In this document: positions 1-6,778 of the stretch, in pieces
Numbering within the stretch: position 1 is the first letter of the stretch
Layout of the letters: every line of letters starts with the position of its first letter
Origin: Saprospiraceae bacterium
GTDB taxonomy: Bacteria > Bacteroidota > Bacteroidia > Chitinophagales > Saprospiraceae
DNA length: 9,955 bases
Assembly (NCBI GenBank): GCA_013002625.1
Contig: JABDJE010000022.1
Location: forward strand, 1 to 9,955
Direction: 5' to 3'
Made by a program: the position numbers and the translations under genes
The notes under the pieces: model-generated
Seen by the model: the letters and a program-made list of their open reading frames with translations, nothing else
What the model was told of the DNA's origin: nothing
Database searches by the model: none

Positions 1-1566
1 AACCATACCCGTAAAGTATACGTCCTTAAACGGGAAATGACCCTTCCATTCATATCCTGCCATAATCATACGGGCTACCCATAGGAATATTATGTCCCAA
101 CCCGTAACGAGTACAGATGTTGGATAGTAATAGTTGAGCTCTTCTTCAGATTCAAATCCGTTAAATACTGATATTGGCCACAACCAGCTCGAAAACCAAG
201 TATCCAACACATCTTCATCTTGCGCCAATTGATCCGCAGTAACTTGATCTTCCGGGAATTTTGACTGCGCCAAGATTAATGCTTCTTCTCTGGACTCTGC
301 TACAAATACTTCATCCTTATAATAGTAAGCAGGAATTCTCTGTCCCCACCAAAGTTGTCTTGATATACACCAATCACGGATATTCGTCATCCAGTGCCTG
401 TAGGTGTTTTTATATTTTTCTGGGTAGAAATTAATTTCCCCATCCTCAACAGCTTTCAATGCGGGGTCAGCAAGTGACTTCATATCAACATACCATTGCA
501 GGGATAATCTTGGCTCTACAATAACATTGGTGCGTTCAGATCGTCCGACATTATGAACCAAATCTTCAATCTTTACAAGATGCGTGGCCTTTTCTAAATC
601 TGCAAGGATAAGGTCTCGCGCCTTAAATCTGGTCTCCCCGATATACAACTGCCCGGCTTCACTGATGGTAGCATCTTCGTTTAAGATATCAATGATCTCC
701 AGATTGTGCTTTTCTCCCAACTCGTAATCGTTGGGGTCATGTGCAGGTGTTACCTTCAATGCCCCTGTTCCAAACTCCCTTTCCACATAGTCATCAAATA
801 TGATTGGAATTACACGACCTATTAAAGGCACAACCGCTTTTTTACCTTTTAAATGGCTATATCGTTCATCCTCAGGATGGACTGCAATAGCTGAATCACC
901 AAGTATTGTCTCAGGTCTAGTCGTTGCAATCGTAATGTATTCTTCAGATCCTGCGATTTGATATCTAACATGATACAACTTTGCCTTTTCTTCTTTGTAC
1001 AGGACTTCTTCGTTGGACAGTACAGTTTTTGCTTTCGGGTCCCAGTTTACCATTCTGTTTTTACGGTACAGTTTACCTTTATTATACAGATCGACAAAGA
1101 CTTTTATGACTGCATCATATCTTGTTTCGTCCATTGTAAACACGGTCCTGTCCCAGTCGGCTGAGGCGCCTAATTTTCTTAATTGCTTAAGAATAATTCC
1201 GCCATAAGTGTCTGTCCAGTCCCAGGCGTGTTTTAGAAAATCGTCTCTTGATAAATCAGATTTTTTAATGCCTTCTTCCCTTAGTTTCTTTACAACTTTA
1301 GCTTCAGTTGCAATTGATGCATGGTCAGTTCCTGGCACCCAACACGCGTTCTTACCTTCCAGTCTTGCTTTTCTAATCAATACATCCTGAATGGTATTAT
1401 TGAGCATGTGTCCCATGTGTAATACACCTGTGACGTTAGGCGGTGGTATTAGGATTGTGAAAGGATCTCTATCATCCGGGGTGGAGCTGAAAAACTTATT
1501 GTTTTCCCAATGACTATACCACTTCTCTTCTACAGCCTTTGGATTATAACTTGAACTGATTTCCAT
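1..1566 (-). CDS. valS: Valyl-tRNA synthetase, N-terminal 522 residues (3' end beyond window)
   Basis: Cytoplasmic class I aminoacyl-tRNA synthetase that charges tRNA-Val and edits mischarged threonine. The frame is open from the ATG at 1566-1564 to the window edge and starts MEISSSYNPKAVEEKWY, the usual start of this family. The class I HIGH signature appears as HMGH at residues 50-53 inside PPPNVTGVLHMGH. The CP1 editing domain shows TTRPET at about 215-220 and VTPAHDPNDYELG further on. The second half of the Rossmann core shows WCISRQLWWGQRIP from about residue 399, then DTWFSSWLWP and GWDIIFLWVARM. The KMSKS loop, anticodon-binding domain and C-terminal coiled coil would lie beyond base 1; bacterial ValRS is usually about 870-950 residues, so a little over half is present. 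It is transcribed away from the sigma-factor gene, with a TAnnTTTG box upstream. No frameshift or unusual residue was seen. Confidence 0.97.
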   Translation of the reverse strand, partial: MEISSSYNPKAVEEKWYSHWENNKFFSSTPDDRDPFTILIPPPNVTGVLHMGHMLNNTIQDVLIRKARLEGKNACWVPGTDHASIATEAKVVKKLREEGIKKSDLSRDDFLKHAWDWTDTYGGIILKQLRKLGASADWDRTVFTMDETRYDAVIKVFVDLYNKGKLYRKNRMVNWDPKAKTVLSNEEVLYKEEKAKLYHVRYQIAGSEEYITIATTRPETILGDSAIAVHPEDERYSHLKGKKAVVPLIGRVIPIIFDDYVEREFGTGALKVTPAHDPNDYELGEKHNLEIIDILNEDATISEAGQLYIGETRFKARDLILADLEKATHLVKIEDLVHNVGRSERTNVIVEPRLSLQWYVDMKSLADPALKAVEDGEINFYPEKYKNTYRHWMTNIRDWCISRQLWWGQRIPAYYYKDEVFVAESREEALILAQSKFPEDQVTADQLAQDEDVLDTWFSSWLWPISVFNGFESEEELNYYYPTSVLVTGWDIIFLWVARMIMAGYEWKGHFPFKDVYFTGMV

Positions 1567-1595
1567 GTATCAAAATTTGTTCTGGATTAAGCCTA

Positions 1596-1603
1596 CAAAG
1601 GTA
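1596..1603 (-). promoter_or_regulatory. Putative -7 promoter element for valS
   Basis: The minus strand reads TACCTTTG, an exact match to the Bacteroidota -7 consensus TAnnTTTG. It lies 29 bases before the valS ATG and would give a leader of roughly 25 bases. No convincing TTG-type -33 element is seen at the usual 17-23 base spacing, so this rests on one half of the promoter. Confidence 0.45.
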
Positions 1604-1695
1604 CTAATAATGCGTTTTAATGCTATGTTTTGTTCTCAATGAAAAGCACACACACCAAATTTCAATTAACTTACATCTAAGAATTATTACTCAAT

Positions 1696-1703
1696 CACTT
1701 TTG
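1696..1703 (+). promoter_or_regulatory. Possible -7 promoter element for the sigma-factor operon
   Basis: CACTTTTG differs from TAnnTTTG only at the first base and sits seven bases before the ATG at 1711. If used, the transcript would be almost leaderless. No -33 partner is visible, so this is tentative. The rest of the 144-base gap 1567-1710 holds nothing else I can recognise. Confidence 0.25.
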
Positions 1704-1710
1704 CAAATTC

Positions 1711-2244
1711 ATGGAAAATCTTCTGAAAGGCATAAAAGCACAGGATCCATCGGCACAGAAGGCTTTATATGATCGATATTCAGGATTATTCTATGCAATA
1801 TGTCTAAGATATCTTAAAAATCCGGTTGAGGCAGAAGATGTTATGATTGAGAGCTTTTATAAGATTTTCACAAAGATAAATCAGTTTAATGATGAGGGCA
1901 GTTTTGAAGGGTGGATGAAACGCATTGTTGTCAATCAATCACTTATGCAAATCAGAAAGAACTCCAATTTAAATCTGCATGTGGATATTGAGAATGCCTA
2001 TGATTTAAATGAGAAAGAGAAGGCCATCGACAACCTTAATCATGAGGCCCTAATGGAGTTGATCCAATCATTGCCTGTTGGGTATAGGACAGTTTTCAAT
2101 TTGTATGTGATTGAAGGGTATAAACATCGTGAGATTGCTGACCAATTGGGCATTAGTATAAACACAAGTAAATCTCAATTGATTCTTGCAAAAAAGAAGT
2201 TGAGAGAACTTTATAAAAAAAAACAGCAACTTAAAATAAGTTGA
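1711..2244 (+). CDS. ECF-type RNA polymerase sigma-70 family factor
   Basis: A 177-residue alternative sigma factor expected to bind core RNA polymerase and direct it to a small regulon. Region 2 spans about residues 18-84. It includes the -10 recognition and core-binding helices (EAEDVMIESFYKIF at 40-53) and the family-typical GSFEGWMKRIVVNQSLMQIRK end. Region 4 spans about 113-167, with LPVGYRTVFNLYVIEGYKHREIADQLGIS and a recognition helix starting NTSKSQL. There is no region 1 or 3, as expected for the ECF group. The start is the ATG at 1711, which gives a normal family length. The next gene begins one base after the TGA, indicating an operon and probable sigma/regulator pairing. A run of nine A (2215-2223) encodes lysines near the C-terminus. 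The regulon cannot be told from this sequence. Confidence 0.93.
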   Translation: MENLLKGIKAQDPSAQKALYDRYSGLFYAICLRYLKNPVEAEDVMIESFYKIFTKINQFNDEGSFEGWMKRIVVNQSLMQIRKNSNLNLHVDIENAYDLNEKEKAIDNLNHEALMELIQSLPVGYRTVFNLYVIEGYKHREIADQLGISINTSKSQLILAKKKLRELYKKKQQLKIS

Positions 2245-2245
2245 C

Positions 2246-2593
2246 ATGGAAGAAAATAATTCATTTGAAAACATTAAACGAGAAGCTCAAAAAATTGAGA
2301 TTACCCCTCCTCAAAGGAGCTGGTATAAACTTCAGCGGAGGTTAAAAAAAGCCGAAAGTGCCGGTAGGCGCAAAACATTCAACTTAAATTTCATTGTTTC
2401 CATTGCTGCGATTGGTCTTGTTTTGATCGCAAGCATAGCTGTCTTGAATATAGAGACCAGAAACATGCAGAACTTGCCAAAAGGGAAGATCGTCGAATGG
2501 GAGACACTTGATTCAGAGGATGTATTCTTCATGGACAAAGGTCAAATCAAAGGCTTGTACGCTGCTTATGCACAACAGGCAGATCCTATTTAA
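2246..2593 (+). CDS. Small single-pass membrane protein, probable anti-sigma-type regulator
   Basis: A 115-residue protein starting one base after the sigma-factor stop codon, so almost certainly co-transcribed. Residues 1-46 are charged and contain the short motif RSWYKLQRRL at 24-33; a W-x-x-L-x-x-R-L pattern is common in small proteins beside Bacteroidota ECF sigma genes. A cluster of basic residues (RRK at 41-43) precedes one hydrophobic membrane segment at about 47-68. By the positive-inside rule this puts the N-terminus in the cytoplasm and about 45 acidic and aromatic residues outside. No zinc-binding ZAS motif (HxxxCxxC) and no FecR domain is present, and the protein is much shorter than classical anti-sigma factors. 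The role as regulator is inferred from position and topology, not from a recognised domain. Confidence 0.7.
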   Translation: MEENNSFENIKREAQKIEITPPQRSWYKLQRRLKKAESAGRRKTFNLNFIVSIAAIGLVLIASIAVLNIETRNMQNLPKGKIVEWETLDSEDVFFMDKGQIKGLYAAYAQQADPI

Positions 2594-2608
2594 ACATGAA
2601 TAAAGGTT

Positions 2609-3802
2609 CTATTTAAAAGGCACACGCTGTATCCAATCTTCCTTAGGCACGATGCGGGCAAGAATTACTGGAAGAAGTTTGTTTAAGAAATTCGTGTTAT
2701 GTTTTAAGTAAATATGCATAGCATAGGGCTCAGCACCCACTGAGGATTTTATTTCCAGTGCCGTTCGTGAAAGATTAAGATACTCAGCTCTTTGTAATAT
2801 CGCTGCTTCTACCAACTTCAATAGGACATTAAAATAGATTTGATGTTTGGAATTCAGGCTAACATCATATCCGAGGAAATGCGCATCTGCATTCTTTCCA
2901 TTTATAATAATCGTAAAGAAGGCAACCATCTTTCCATTTAAAAACACACCTCTCACGATGAAATCATCTCCAAAAATCTTTTTTAGCTCAAGAAAATACT
3001 CGGGATGCAATTTGAATAGACTGAAACTGGCTTTATCTGCTGTTTTGCTGTAGAGCGCATACATTTCATCATTCAAGCTTTCTAAATCTTCGACATTGAG
3101 ATCTCTAAACTCAAGGGCCCCTCCTCTTTTAGCTACCTTTTTAAACTTGACCCTATATTTAGATTTAACAGCTGCAAGGTAATCATCATAACTCCGCCAG
3201 TCCTGATTAATTGAGACGACCATGTCTGGCTGCACTTTGAATTTGGTGAAGTTGGAACCATAAAAGTCATCAACTTTAAATTTCTCTTCTACATAAAAAT
3301 CCTTTGACAGGATGGCTGACACTTTCTTTCCACTTTTATGTTTCACATATTCACAAGTGCTCTTAAATACAAAATCGCTGATCTTAGTCTTTGTGTCTGT
3401 ATCACAATCTTGACAGTAGTAAAACGAATATTCGCCCGTGAGCAGCACATTCCCTGCTACAAGTAATTGTTGGTTTATTAATCTAAAAGATTGCCTTTGT
3501 AACCAGACAAAAAATTTAACAATTGGATTTTTACTATGGGTATGAAGACGAAAATCTTCATAAAGGCTGATTTGTTTTTTCTGGAAATAATAAACGGCCA
3601 CAGGATCGCCATTTCTTTTAAGCAAGCAATAAAAGTATTGGTACTTATTGGGACCTTTTTCTTCAAGCACTTTCAAGTATCTGGGGTCATAATAGAAACT
3701 ATCTCTGGTTGTAGCATTCCAATCTTCCTTTATGGATTCAATATTATCTGTAACCACAGCATTGAATGTATCACCCGATAATTCCTTCAGATATTCTTTC
3801 AC
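2609..3802 (-). CDS. GNAT/FemAB-like acyltransferase superfamily protein
   Basis: A 397-residue protein without signal peptide or membrane segment, probably cytoplasmic. The stretch at about 202-230 (WRSYDDYLAAVKSKYRVKFKK, then VAKRGG) resembles the 'YL..L..K.R...KK' hinge of FemAB/BioF2-like acetyltransferases. The C-terminal half follows the GNAT pattern: KMVAFFTIIINGKNADAHFLGYD, then a long helix NVLLKLVEAAILQRAEYLNLSRTA, then KSSVGAEP. Such proteins move an acyl, acetyl or aminoacyl group onto an amine; the substrate cannot be deduced here. The start is GTG at 3802, whose GTGA overlaps the TGA of the upstream lipoprotein gene, so translation is likely coupled. The N-terminal 190 residues match nothing I recognise. 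The stop (TAG) lies 15 bases from the end of the convergent regulator gene, with no clear terminator between them. Confidence 0.8.
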   Translation of the reverse strand: MKEYLKELSGDTFNAVVTDNIESIKEDWNATTRDSFYYDPRYLKVLEEKGPNKYQYFYCLLKRNGDPVAVYYFQKKQISLYEDFRLHTHSKNPIVKFFVWLQRQSFRLINQQLLVAGNVLLTGEYSFYYCQDCDTDTKTKISDFVFKSTCEYVKHKSGKKVSAILSKDFYVEEKFKVDDFYGSNFTKFKVQPDMVVSINQDWRSYDDYLAAVKSKYRVKFKKVAKRGGALEFRDLNVEDLESLNDEMYALYSKTADKASFSLFKLHPEYFLELKKIFGDDFIVRGVFLNGKMVAFFTIIINGKNADAHFLGYDVSLNSKHQIYFNVLLKLVEAAILQRAEYLNLSRTALEIKSSVGAEPYAMHIYLKHNTNFLNKLLPVILARIVPKEDWIQRVPFK

Positions 3803-4308
3803 GAGCCGGATCTATTTGCAAGTTCCAAAAGTGTTTTGTATGTGTTCTCCCATTTGAAATTTCGACATTGATTGGCCGAACATTGGAGCATAAACCAATG
3901 CTCTATTGTTTTGGTGAGGTATGGATGATTAAGCATAAATGCGTTATAGTCGAGTGTATCCAGTTCGCTTTGATTTCCCATTTGAGTGGATACAATTATT
4001 TTGATCATGATTGTATCCATTTCAAAAGATAATAATGCGAGAGGATTAACTGGAATTTTTGAGTTATTGTTTACTCGCTCCCCTAAAATAATAGTCTCGT
4101 AGGCATTCTCCTGATCCAATAATATTTCACCCAAATTAAAGAATGCTGGAATTTCAACAGAATTAAACATGGGGTGCAAGTCGCCTGCGCTTAAGGTTAT
4201 TCTAGCACTATAATCAGATTCTGGATGGTTATGACTTTGTTTTTGTGCAGAATCACAAGATTGCAGATATGTAAAAACCAGAAGCAGCAAAATTACTGTA
4301 CGATGCAT
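3799..4308 (-). CDS. Lipoprotein with a degenerate inorganic pyrophosphatase-like fold
   Basis: A 169-residue predicted lipoprotein. The chosen start is the ATG at 4308, giving MHRTVILLLLVFTYLQSC: a short lipoprotein signal with acceptor Cys18. A start 28 codons upstream at 4392 would bury this signal and run through the promoter. The mature part aligns by eye with family I inorganic pyrophosphatase. LLDQENAYETIILGE (63-77) matches the layout of the 'DGDPLDVLVLGE' loop. PLALL (89-93) matches 'PIGVL', IKIIVS (102-107) matches 'DDKIIAV', TIEHWF (134-139) matches 'IKHFF', and FKWEN (151-155) matches the 'VKVEGWEN' end. The acidic metal and pyrophosphate ligands of the loop are replaced (QENAYE), so catalysis is unlikely. 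It is first gene of a two-gene operon with the acyltransferase. The signal is clear; the fold is an inference, and a lipoprotein of unknown fold is the alternative. Confidence 0.72.
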   Translation of the reverse strand: MHRTVILLLLVFTYLQSCDSAQKQSHNHPESDYSARITLSAGDLHPMFNSVEIPAFFNLGEILLDQENAYETIILGERVNNNSKIPVNPLALLSFEMDTIMIKIIVSTQMGNQSELDTLDYNAFMLNHPYLTKTIEHWFMLQCSANQCRNFKWENTYKTLLELANRSGS

Positions 4309-4316
4309 GATAGGGT

Positions 4317-4348
4317 CAAACTTAAAATTTGTAATTCGAATTATCAAA
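4317..4348 (-). promoter_or_regulatory. Bacteroidota-type promoter for the lipoprotein-acyltransferase operon
   Basis: On the minus strand, TTTG at 4348-4345 is followed after 20 bases by TAAGTTTG at 4324-4317, matching both the -33 (TTTG) and -7 (TAnnTTTG) elements. Transcription would start near 4311-4313, only a few bases before the ATG at 4308, so the message would be nearly leaderless. This promoter also argues against the longer reading frame that starts at 4392. Confidence 0.5.
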
Positions 4349-4420
4349 TCAATACCAAAATCGATTGTCCTCCAACCAACAATTAGCACCAATTAAAACA
4401 AACAAAGTGATATGTATATT

Positions 4421-4428
4421 ATATTTTG
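4421..4428 (+). promoter_or_regulatory. Possible -7 element for the arsenosugar gene pair
   Basis: ATATTTTG is a one-mismatch relative of TAnnTTTG. It ends 15 bases before the GTG at 4444, giving a leader of about 10 bases. If real, it would exclude the TTG at 4426 as start. No -33 element is seen. The divergent gap 4309-4443 otherwise holds only the minus-strand promoter. Confidence 0.25.
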
Positions 4429-4443
4429 CATAAAACTAATATT

Positions 4444-4779
4444 GTGAGTAAATCTTATTTTGATCCTGAAGATTTGAAGAAGTTTGGCAGTATAACAGAT
4501 TTCCAGGAAGAGTATGGTAAAAAATTCTTTGATTGGTATGGCAGTATATTTCAAGAAGGGGCATTAACTGCTCGAGAAAAAGCATTGATTGCATTGGCAG
4601 TTGCTCATGCTGTTCAATGTCCCTACTGTATAGACGCCTATTCAGGCACATGCTTGAATATGGGTGCTGACGAAGAACAAATGATGGAAGCTGTTCATGT
4701 AGCTGCGGCAATAAAAGGCGGTGCGACGCTGGTGAATGGCGTTCAAATGATGAACCATGTAAATAGAAAATTGATGTAA
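4444..4779 (+). CDS. Carboxymuconolactone decarboxylase/AhpD-like, arsenosugar-associated peroxidase-like protein
   Basis: A 111-residue protein of the AhpD/CMD fold. The redox pair CPYC (C59, C62) is followed by IDAY and, earlier, by ALTAREKALIALAVAHAVQ, the characteristic helix of the family. The C-terminal part, ADEEQMMEAVHVAAAIKGG, completes the fold. The best match I know is the small peroxidase-like protein encoded next to arsS. Both active-site positions are cysteine codons, not TGA. No in-frame ATG exists: candidates are GTG at 4444 (MSKSYFDPEDL, favoured because relatives begin this way) and TTG at 4426 (six residues longer). Its TAA overlaps the ATG of arsS by one base (TAATG), so the two are translationally coupled. 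Its exact reaction in arsenosugar synthesis is not established; a thiol redox role is inferred from the CxxC pair. Confidence 0.9.
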   Translation: MSKSYFDPEDLKKFGSITDFQEEYGKKFFDWYGSIFQEGALTAREKALIALAVAHAVQCPYCIDAYSGTCLNMGADEEQMMEAVHVAAAIKGGATLVNGVQMMNHVNRKLM

Positions 4780-5849
4780 TGGCGATTAAACAGAGGGTAA
4801 AAAGTTTATCAGCAAGTGACAATAATTTATCGGATACCTTCTTTCAACTAAAAGTATTATCTGGTCAAGATGTCCTGGATGCTAAAATTCCATCATTCGA
4901 ATCAAAAGTCATTGAGTCTGGTTATTTAACAGGTATTAGACCTTCACATATAGACATATTTCAGATAAATATTGGAAAGTTGTGCAATCAGGCCTGTGCG
5001 CATTGTCATGTAGATGCGGGCCCTGATAAGAAGGAAGAGAATATGGACCGAAACATTCTGGAGCGTTGTCTGGAAATTATTTCTGAAATTGATGCTACAA
5101 CGGTTGATATTACTGGTGGTGCACCTGAAATGAATCCTCATTTCAGATGGTTTGTGCAAGAATGCAGAAAATTAAATAAGCAGGTCATGGTCAGATGCAA
5201 CCTTACCATTATTGTAGCTAATAAAAAATACCATGATCTTCCGGCATTTTATGCTGAGAACAATGTCCAGATAGTCTCCTCTCTCCCCTATTTCACAAAA
5301 AAAAGGACCGATAACCAAAGGGGAGACGGTGTGTTTGAGGATTCCATTCAAGCACTAAAAATGCTTAATGACATTGGATACGGCAAACCAGAATCTGGAC
5401 TCATTCTGGATCTAGTCTATAACCCTTCTGGGGCCTTCCTTCCCGGTCCACAGGCAGATTTGGAGGCTCAATTCAAAGATCAGCTTGACAGAAGATATGG
5501 CATTGTCTTTAATAGCCTCTATGCCATTACTAATTTACCGATAAGCCGATTTCTGGATTATCTGATTGAATCAGAGAATTATGTAGACTACATGCAGGAA
5601 CTTTCGAATGCATTCAATCCCGGTACAATAGAAGGATTGATGTGTCGAAATACTTTAAGCGTTAGTTGGGATGGATTTATTTACGATTGTGATTTCAATC
5701 AAATGCTTGATTTAAAGTCAGACATTGCTAAGCCTCACATCAATGACTTTGATGTAAATGCATTAAAAAACCGTCAAATCGTGACCAATCAACACTGTTT
5801 TGGGTGCACTGCAGGCGCCGGTAGCAGCTGTGGTGGAGAAATAGCCTAA
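4779..5849 (+). CDS. arsS: Arsenosugar biosynthesis radical SAM protein ArsS
   Basis: A 356-residue cytoplasmic radical SAM enzyme. In the known pathway ArsS joins a methylated arsenical and the adenosyl part of S-adenosylmethionine to give a precursor of oxo-arsenosugars. The cluster motif CNQACAHC (C69, C73, C76) binds the catalytic 4Fe-4S cluster, preceded by INIGKL and followed by HVDAGPDKKE, both typical of this family. TGGAPEMNP corresponds to the SAM-binding GGE region. The C-terminal DUF3641-type domain carries five cysteines: C289 (GLMCRNT), C304 (YDCDFNQ), and C340, C343 and C351 in CFGCTAGAGSSCGG. These probably hold an auxiliary cluster. Length is normal, and the ATG at 4779 overlaps the stop of the peroxidase-like gene. 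No arsM methyltransferase is in the window. A run of eight A (5297-5304) leaves the frame intact. Confidence 0.94.
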   Translation: MAIKQRVKSLSASDNNLSDTFFQLKVLSGQDVLDAKIPSFESKVIESGYLTGIRPSHIDIFQINIGKLCNQACAHCHVDAGPDKKEENMDRNILERCLEIISEIDATTVDITGGAPEMNPHFRWFVQECRKLNKQVMVRCNLTIIVANKKYHDLPAFYAENNVQIVSSLPYFTKKRTDNQRGDGVFEDSIQALKMLNDIGYGKPESGLILDLVYNPSGAFLPGPQADLEAQFKDQLDRRYGIVFNSLYAITNLPISRFLDYLIESENYVDYMQELSNAFNPGTIEGLMCRNTLSVSWDGFIYDCDFNQMLDLKSDIAKPHINDFDVNALKNRQIVTNQHCFGCTAGAGSSCGGEIA

Positions 5850-5880
5850 TCATATAAAATTTTATTTAGAAGGATATCGT

Positions 5881-5888
5881 TATTTTTG
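5881..5888 (+). promoter_or_regulatory. Putative -7 promoter element for the DUF6438 lipoprotein
   Basis: TATTTTTG exactly matches TAnnTTTG and ends 20 bases before the ATG at 5909, giving a leader of about 15 bases. A -33 TTG is not obvious. It suggests that the downstream gene has its own promoter rather than reading through from arsS. Confidence 0.45.
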
Positions 5889-5908
5889 CGCATCAATTAT
5901 TGAGTCTT

Positions 5909-6634
5909 ATGAAATATAGTGTTTTAGTAGCGATCGCCTTTTGTTTTGCAGCTTGTACAACGACAAAACCAGTCAGTGAGCTGACAGATAATGATATCGT
6001 ATTTACACTTCAGAAAGGAGGATGTTTTGGAGAATGCCCAGTCTATATATATAATATATATAATAGTGGCCACAGTGAGTTTATTGGTCAAATGAATACT
6101 GATAAGATTGGAACCCACCACAAAACCCTGGATAAGGCTGTCTATAAAGAATTGGTTAGATCATTTAAGGACGCGAATTTTCATGAATTCGATGATTTCT
6201 ATGAAAGTAACATAGCAGACCTTCCTTTGATAACTATGTCATTTCATAACAGCAAAACCTTGAAAACGATTAAGGGTAAGCGTGAAAGACCTACAGAACT
6301 ACATAGACTTCAGTTCAAGCTGGAACAAATTGCTGAATCGACAGAGGGCTGGACATTAATTGATGAAGACCCTACAAAGCAAGATACAGGTCCAAAATAT
6401 ATCAAAACACAAATAGTGTTGAAATTAAAGCATGGTAACCAATTGGCTAAGTGGTTTAATAAAATGCGCACAGAGCATGGTATCAGGATCTTAAAAAGGC
6501 TTTCAACAGATGATGATGCATGGCTTGTATCTTATGATACAAGAAGATATGCGCCAGAAAGGATGCTTGAAATATTCAGATCTGATCCAAATGTTGCTTC
6601 AGCAGATTTCAATGTTGAAGCCCAAAATAAATAA
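5909..6634 (+). CDS. Lipoprotein with DUF6438 domain and C-terminal protease-propeptide-like domain
   Basis: A 241-residue predicted lipoprotein. The ATG at 5909 is chosen over a TTG three codons upstream because it gives a clean signal, MKYSVLVAIAFCFAAC, with acceptor Cys16. Residues about 28-145 match the DUF6438 pattern: DIVFTLQKGGCFGECPVY with the CxxxCP pair C39/C43, then a YNIYNSG turn, then FHEFDDFY. The function of that domain is unknown; the two cysteines could form a disulphide or bind metal. Residues about 164-241 (TQIVLKLKHG, IRILKRLSTDDDAWLVSYD, MLEIFRSDPNVASADFN) resemble the inhibitor I9/subtilisin-propeptide fold. That fold normally precedes an S8 protease, but no protease follows here. 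The gene is 59 bases after arsS and has its own promoter box, so it need not belong to the arsenosugar unit. Confidence 0.8.
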   Translation: MKYSVLVAIAFCFAACTTTKPVSELTDNDIVFTLQKGGCFGECPVYIYNIYNSGHSEFIGQMNTDKIGTHHKTLDKAVYKELVRSFKDANFHEFDDFYESNIADLPLITMSFHNSKTLKTIKGKRERPTELHRLQFKLEQIAESTEGWTLIDEDPTKQDTGPKYIKTQIVLKLKHGNQLAKWFNKMRTEHGIRILKRLSTDDDAWLVSYDTRRYAPERMLEIFRSDPNVASADFNVEAQNK

Positions 6635-6661
6635 GGCTTCATATACAATTTTTATCCGGGT

Positions 6662-6738
6662 TTACCCCTATCCCCAATTTATGTAATAAAGAAAATGTAA
6701 AATATTTTACATTTTTTTGGCCTCCCTTATAGGGGTAA
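6662..6738. repeat. Outer inverted repeat of a nested structure
   Basis: TTACCCCTAT at 6662-6671 is matched exactly by ATAGGGGTAA at 6729-6738. The arms enclose an AT-rich palindrome (6692-6715) whose centre lies within four bases of the outer centre. Together they could fold into one long hairpin or act as paired protein-binding sites. Function is unknown. The 223-base gap 6635-6857 contains no coding frame I can support and no clear TAnnTTTG box. Confidence 0.5.
6692..6718 (+). terminator. AT-rich palindrome with T tail, probable terminator of the DUF6438 gene
   Basis: A perfect 24-base palindrome at 6692-6715 (half-site AAAATGTAAAAT) is followed by further T residues to 6718. It lies 57 bases past the stop of the DUF6438 lipoprotein and 140 before the giant gene. 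As RNA it gives a stem of about ten pairs with a T-rich 3' side. The stem has only one G-C pair, which makes it a weak intrinsic terminator unless the outer GC-rich arms help. Confidence 0.5.
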
Positions 6739-6778
6739 CTCCCTCTTCCCTTGTCTTACTATTGCACGCTCATTATTT

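Noticed and set aside
2215..2246. Run of nine A near the sigma-factor C-terminus as a programmed frameshift fusing it to the next gene
   Set aside because: The downstream gene is in the +1 frame, but that frame meets a TAA at 2237 before reaching it, so slippage would only truncate the protein.
4309..4392. 28-residue N-terminal extension of the lipoprotein gene
   Set aside because: It would place the lipoprotein signal inside the protein and runs across the promoter elements at 4317-4348.
5854..5865. 12-base AT palindrome after arsS as a terminator
   Set aside because: It has no G-C pair, a very short possible stem and no following T-run; not distinguishable from background.
6044..6065. TA-rich microsatellite-like stretch
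   Set aside because: It lies within the DUF6438 gene and encodes YIYNIYN, which fits the Y-rich strand expected after the CxxxCP motif; it is explained by codon choice.
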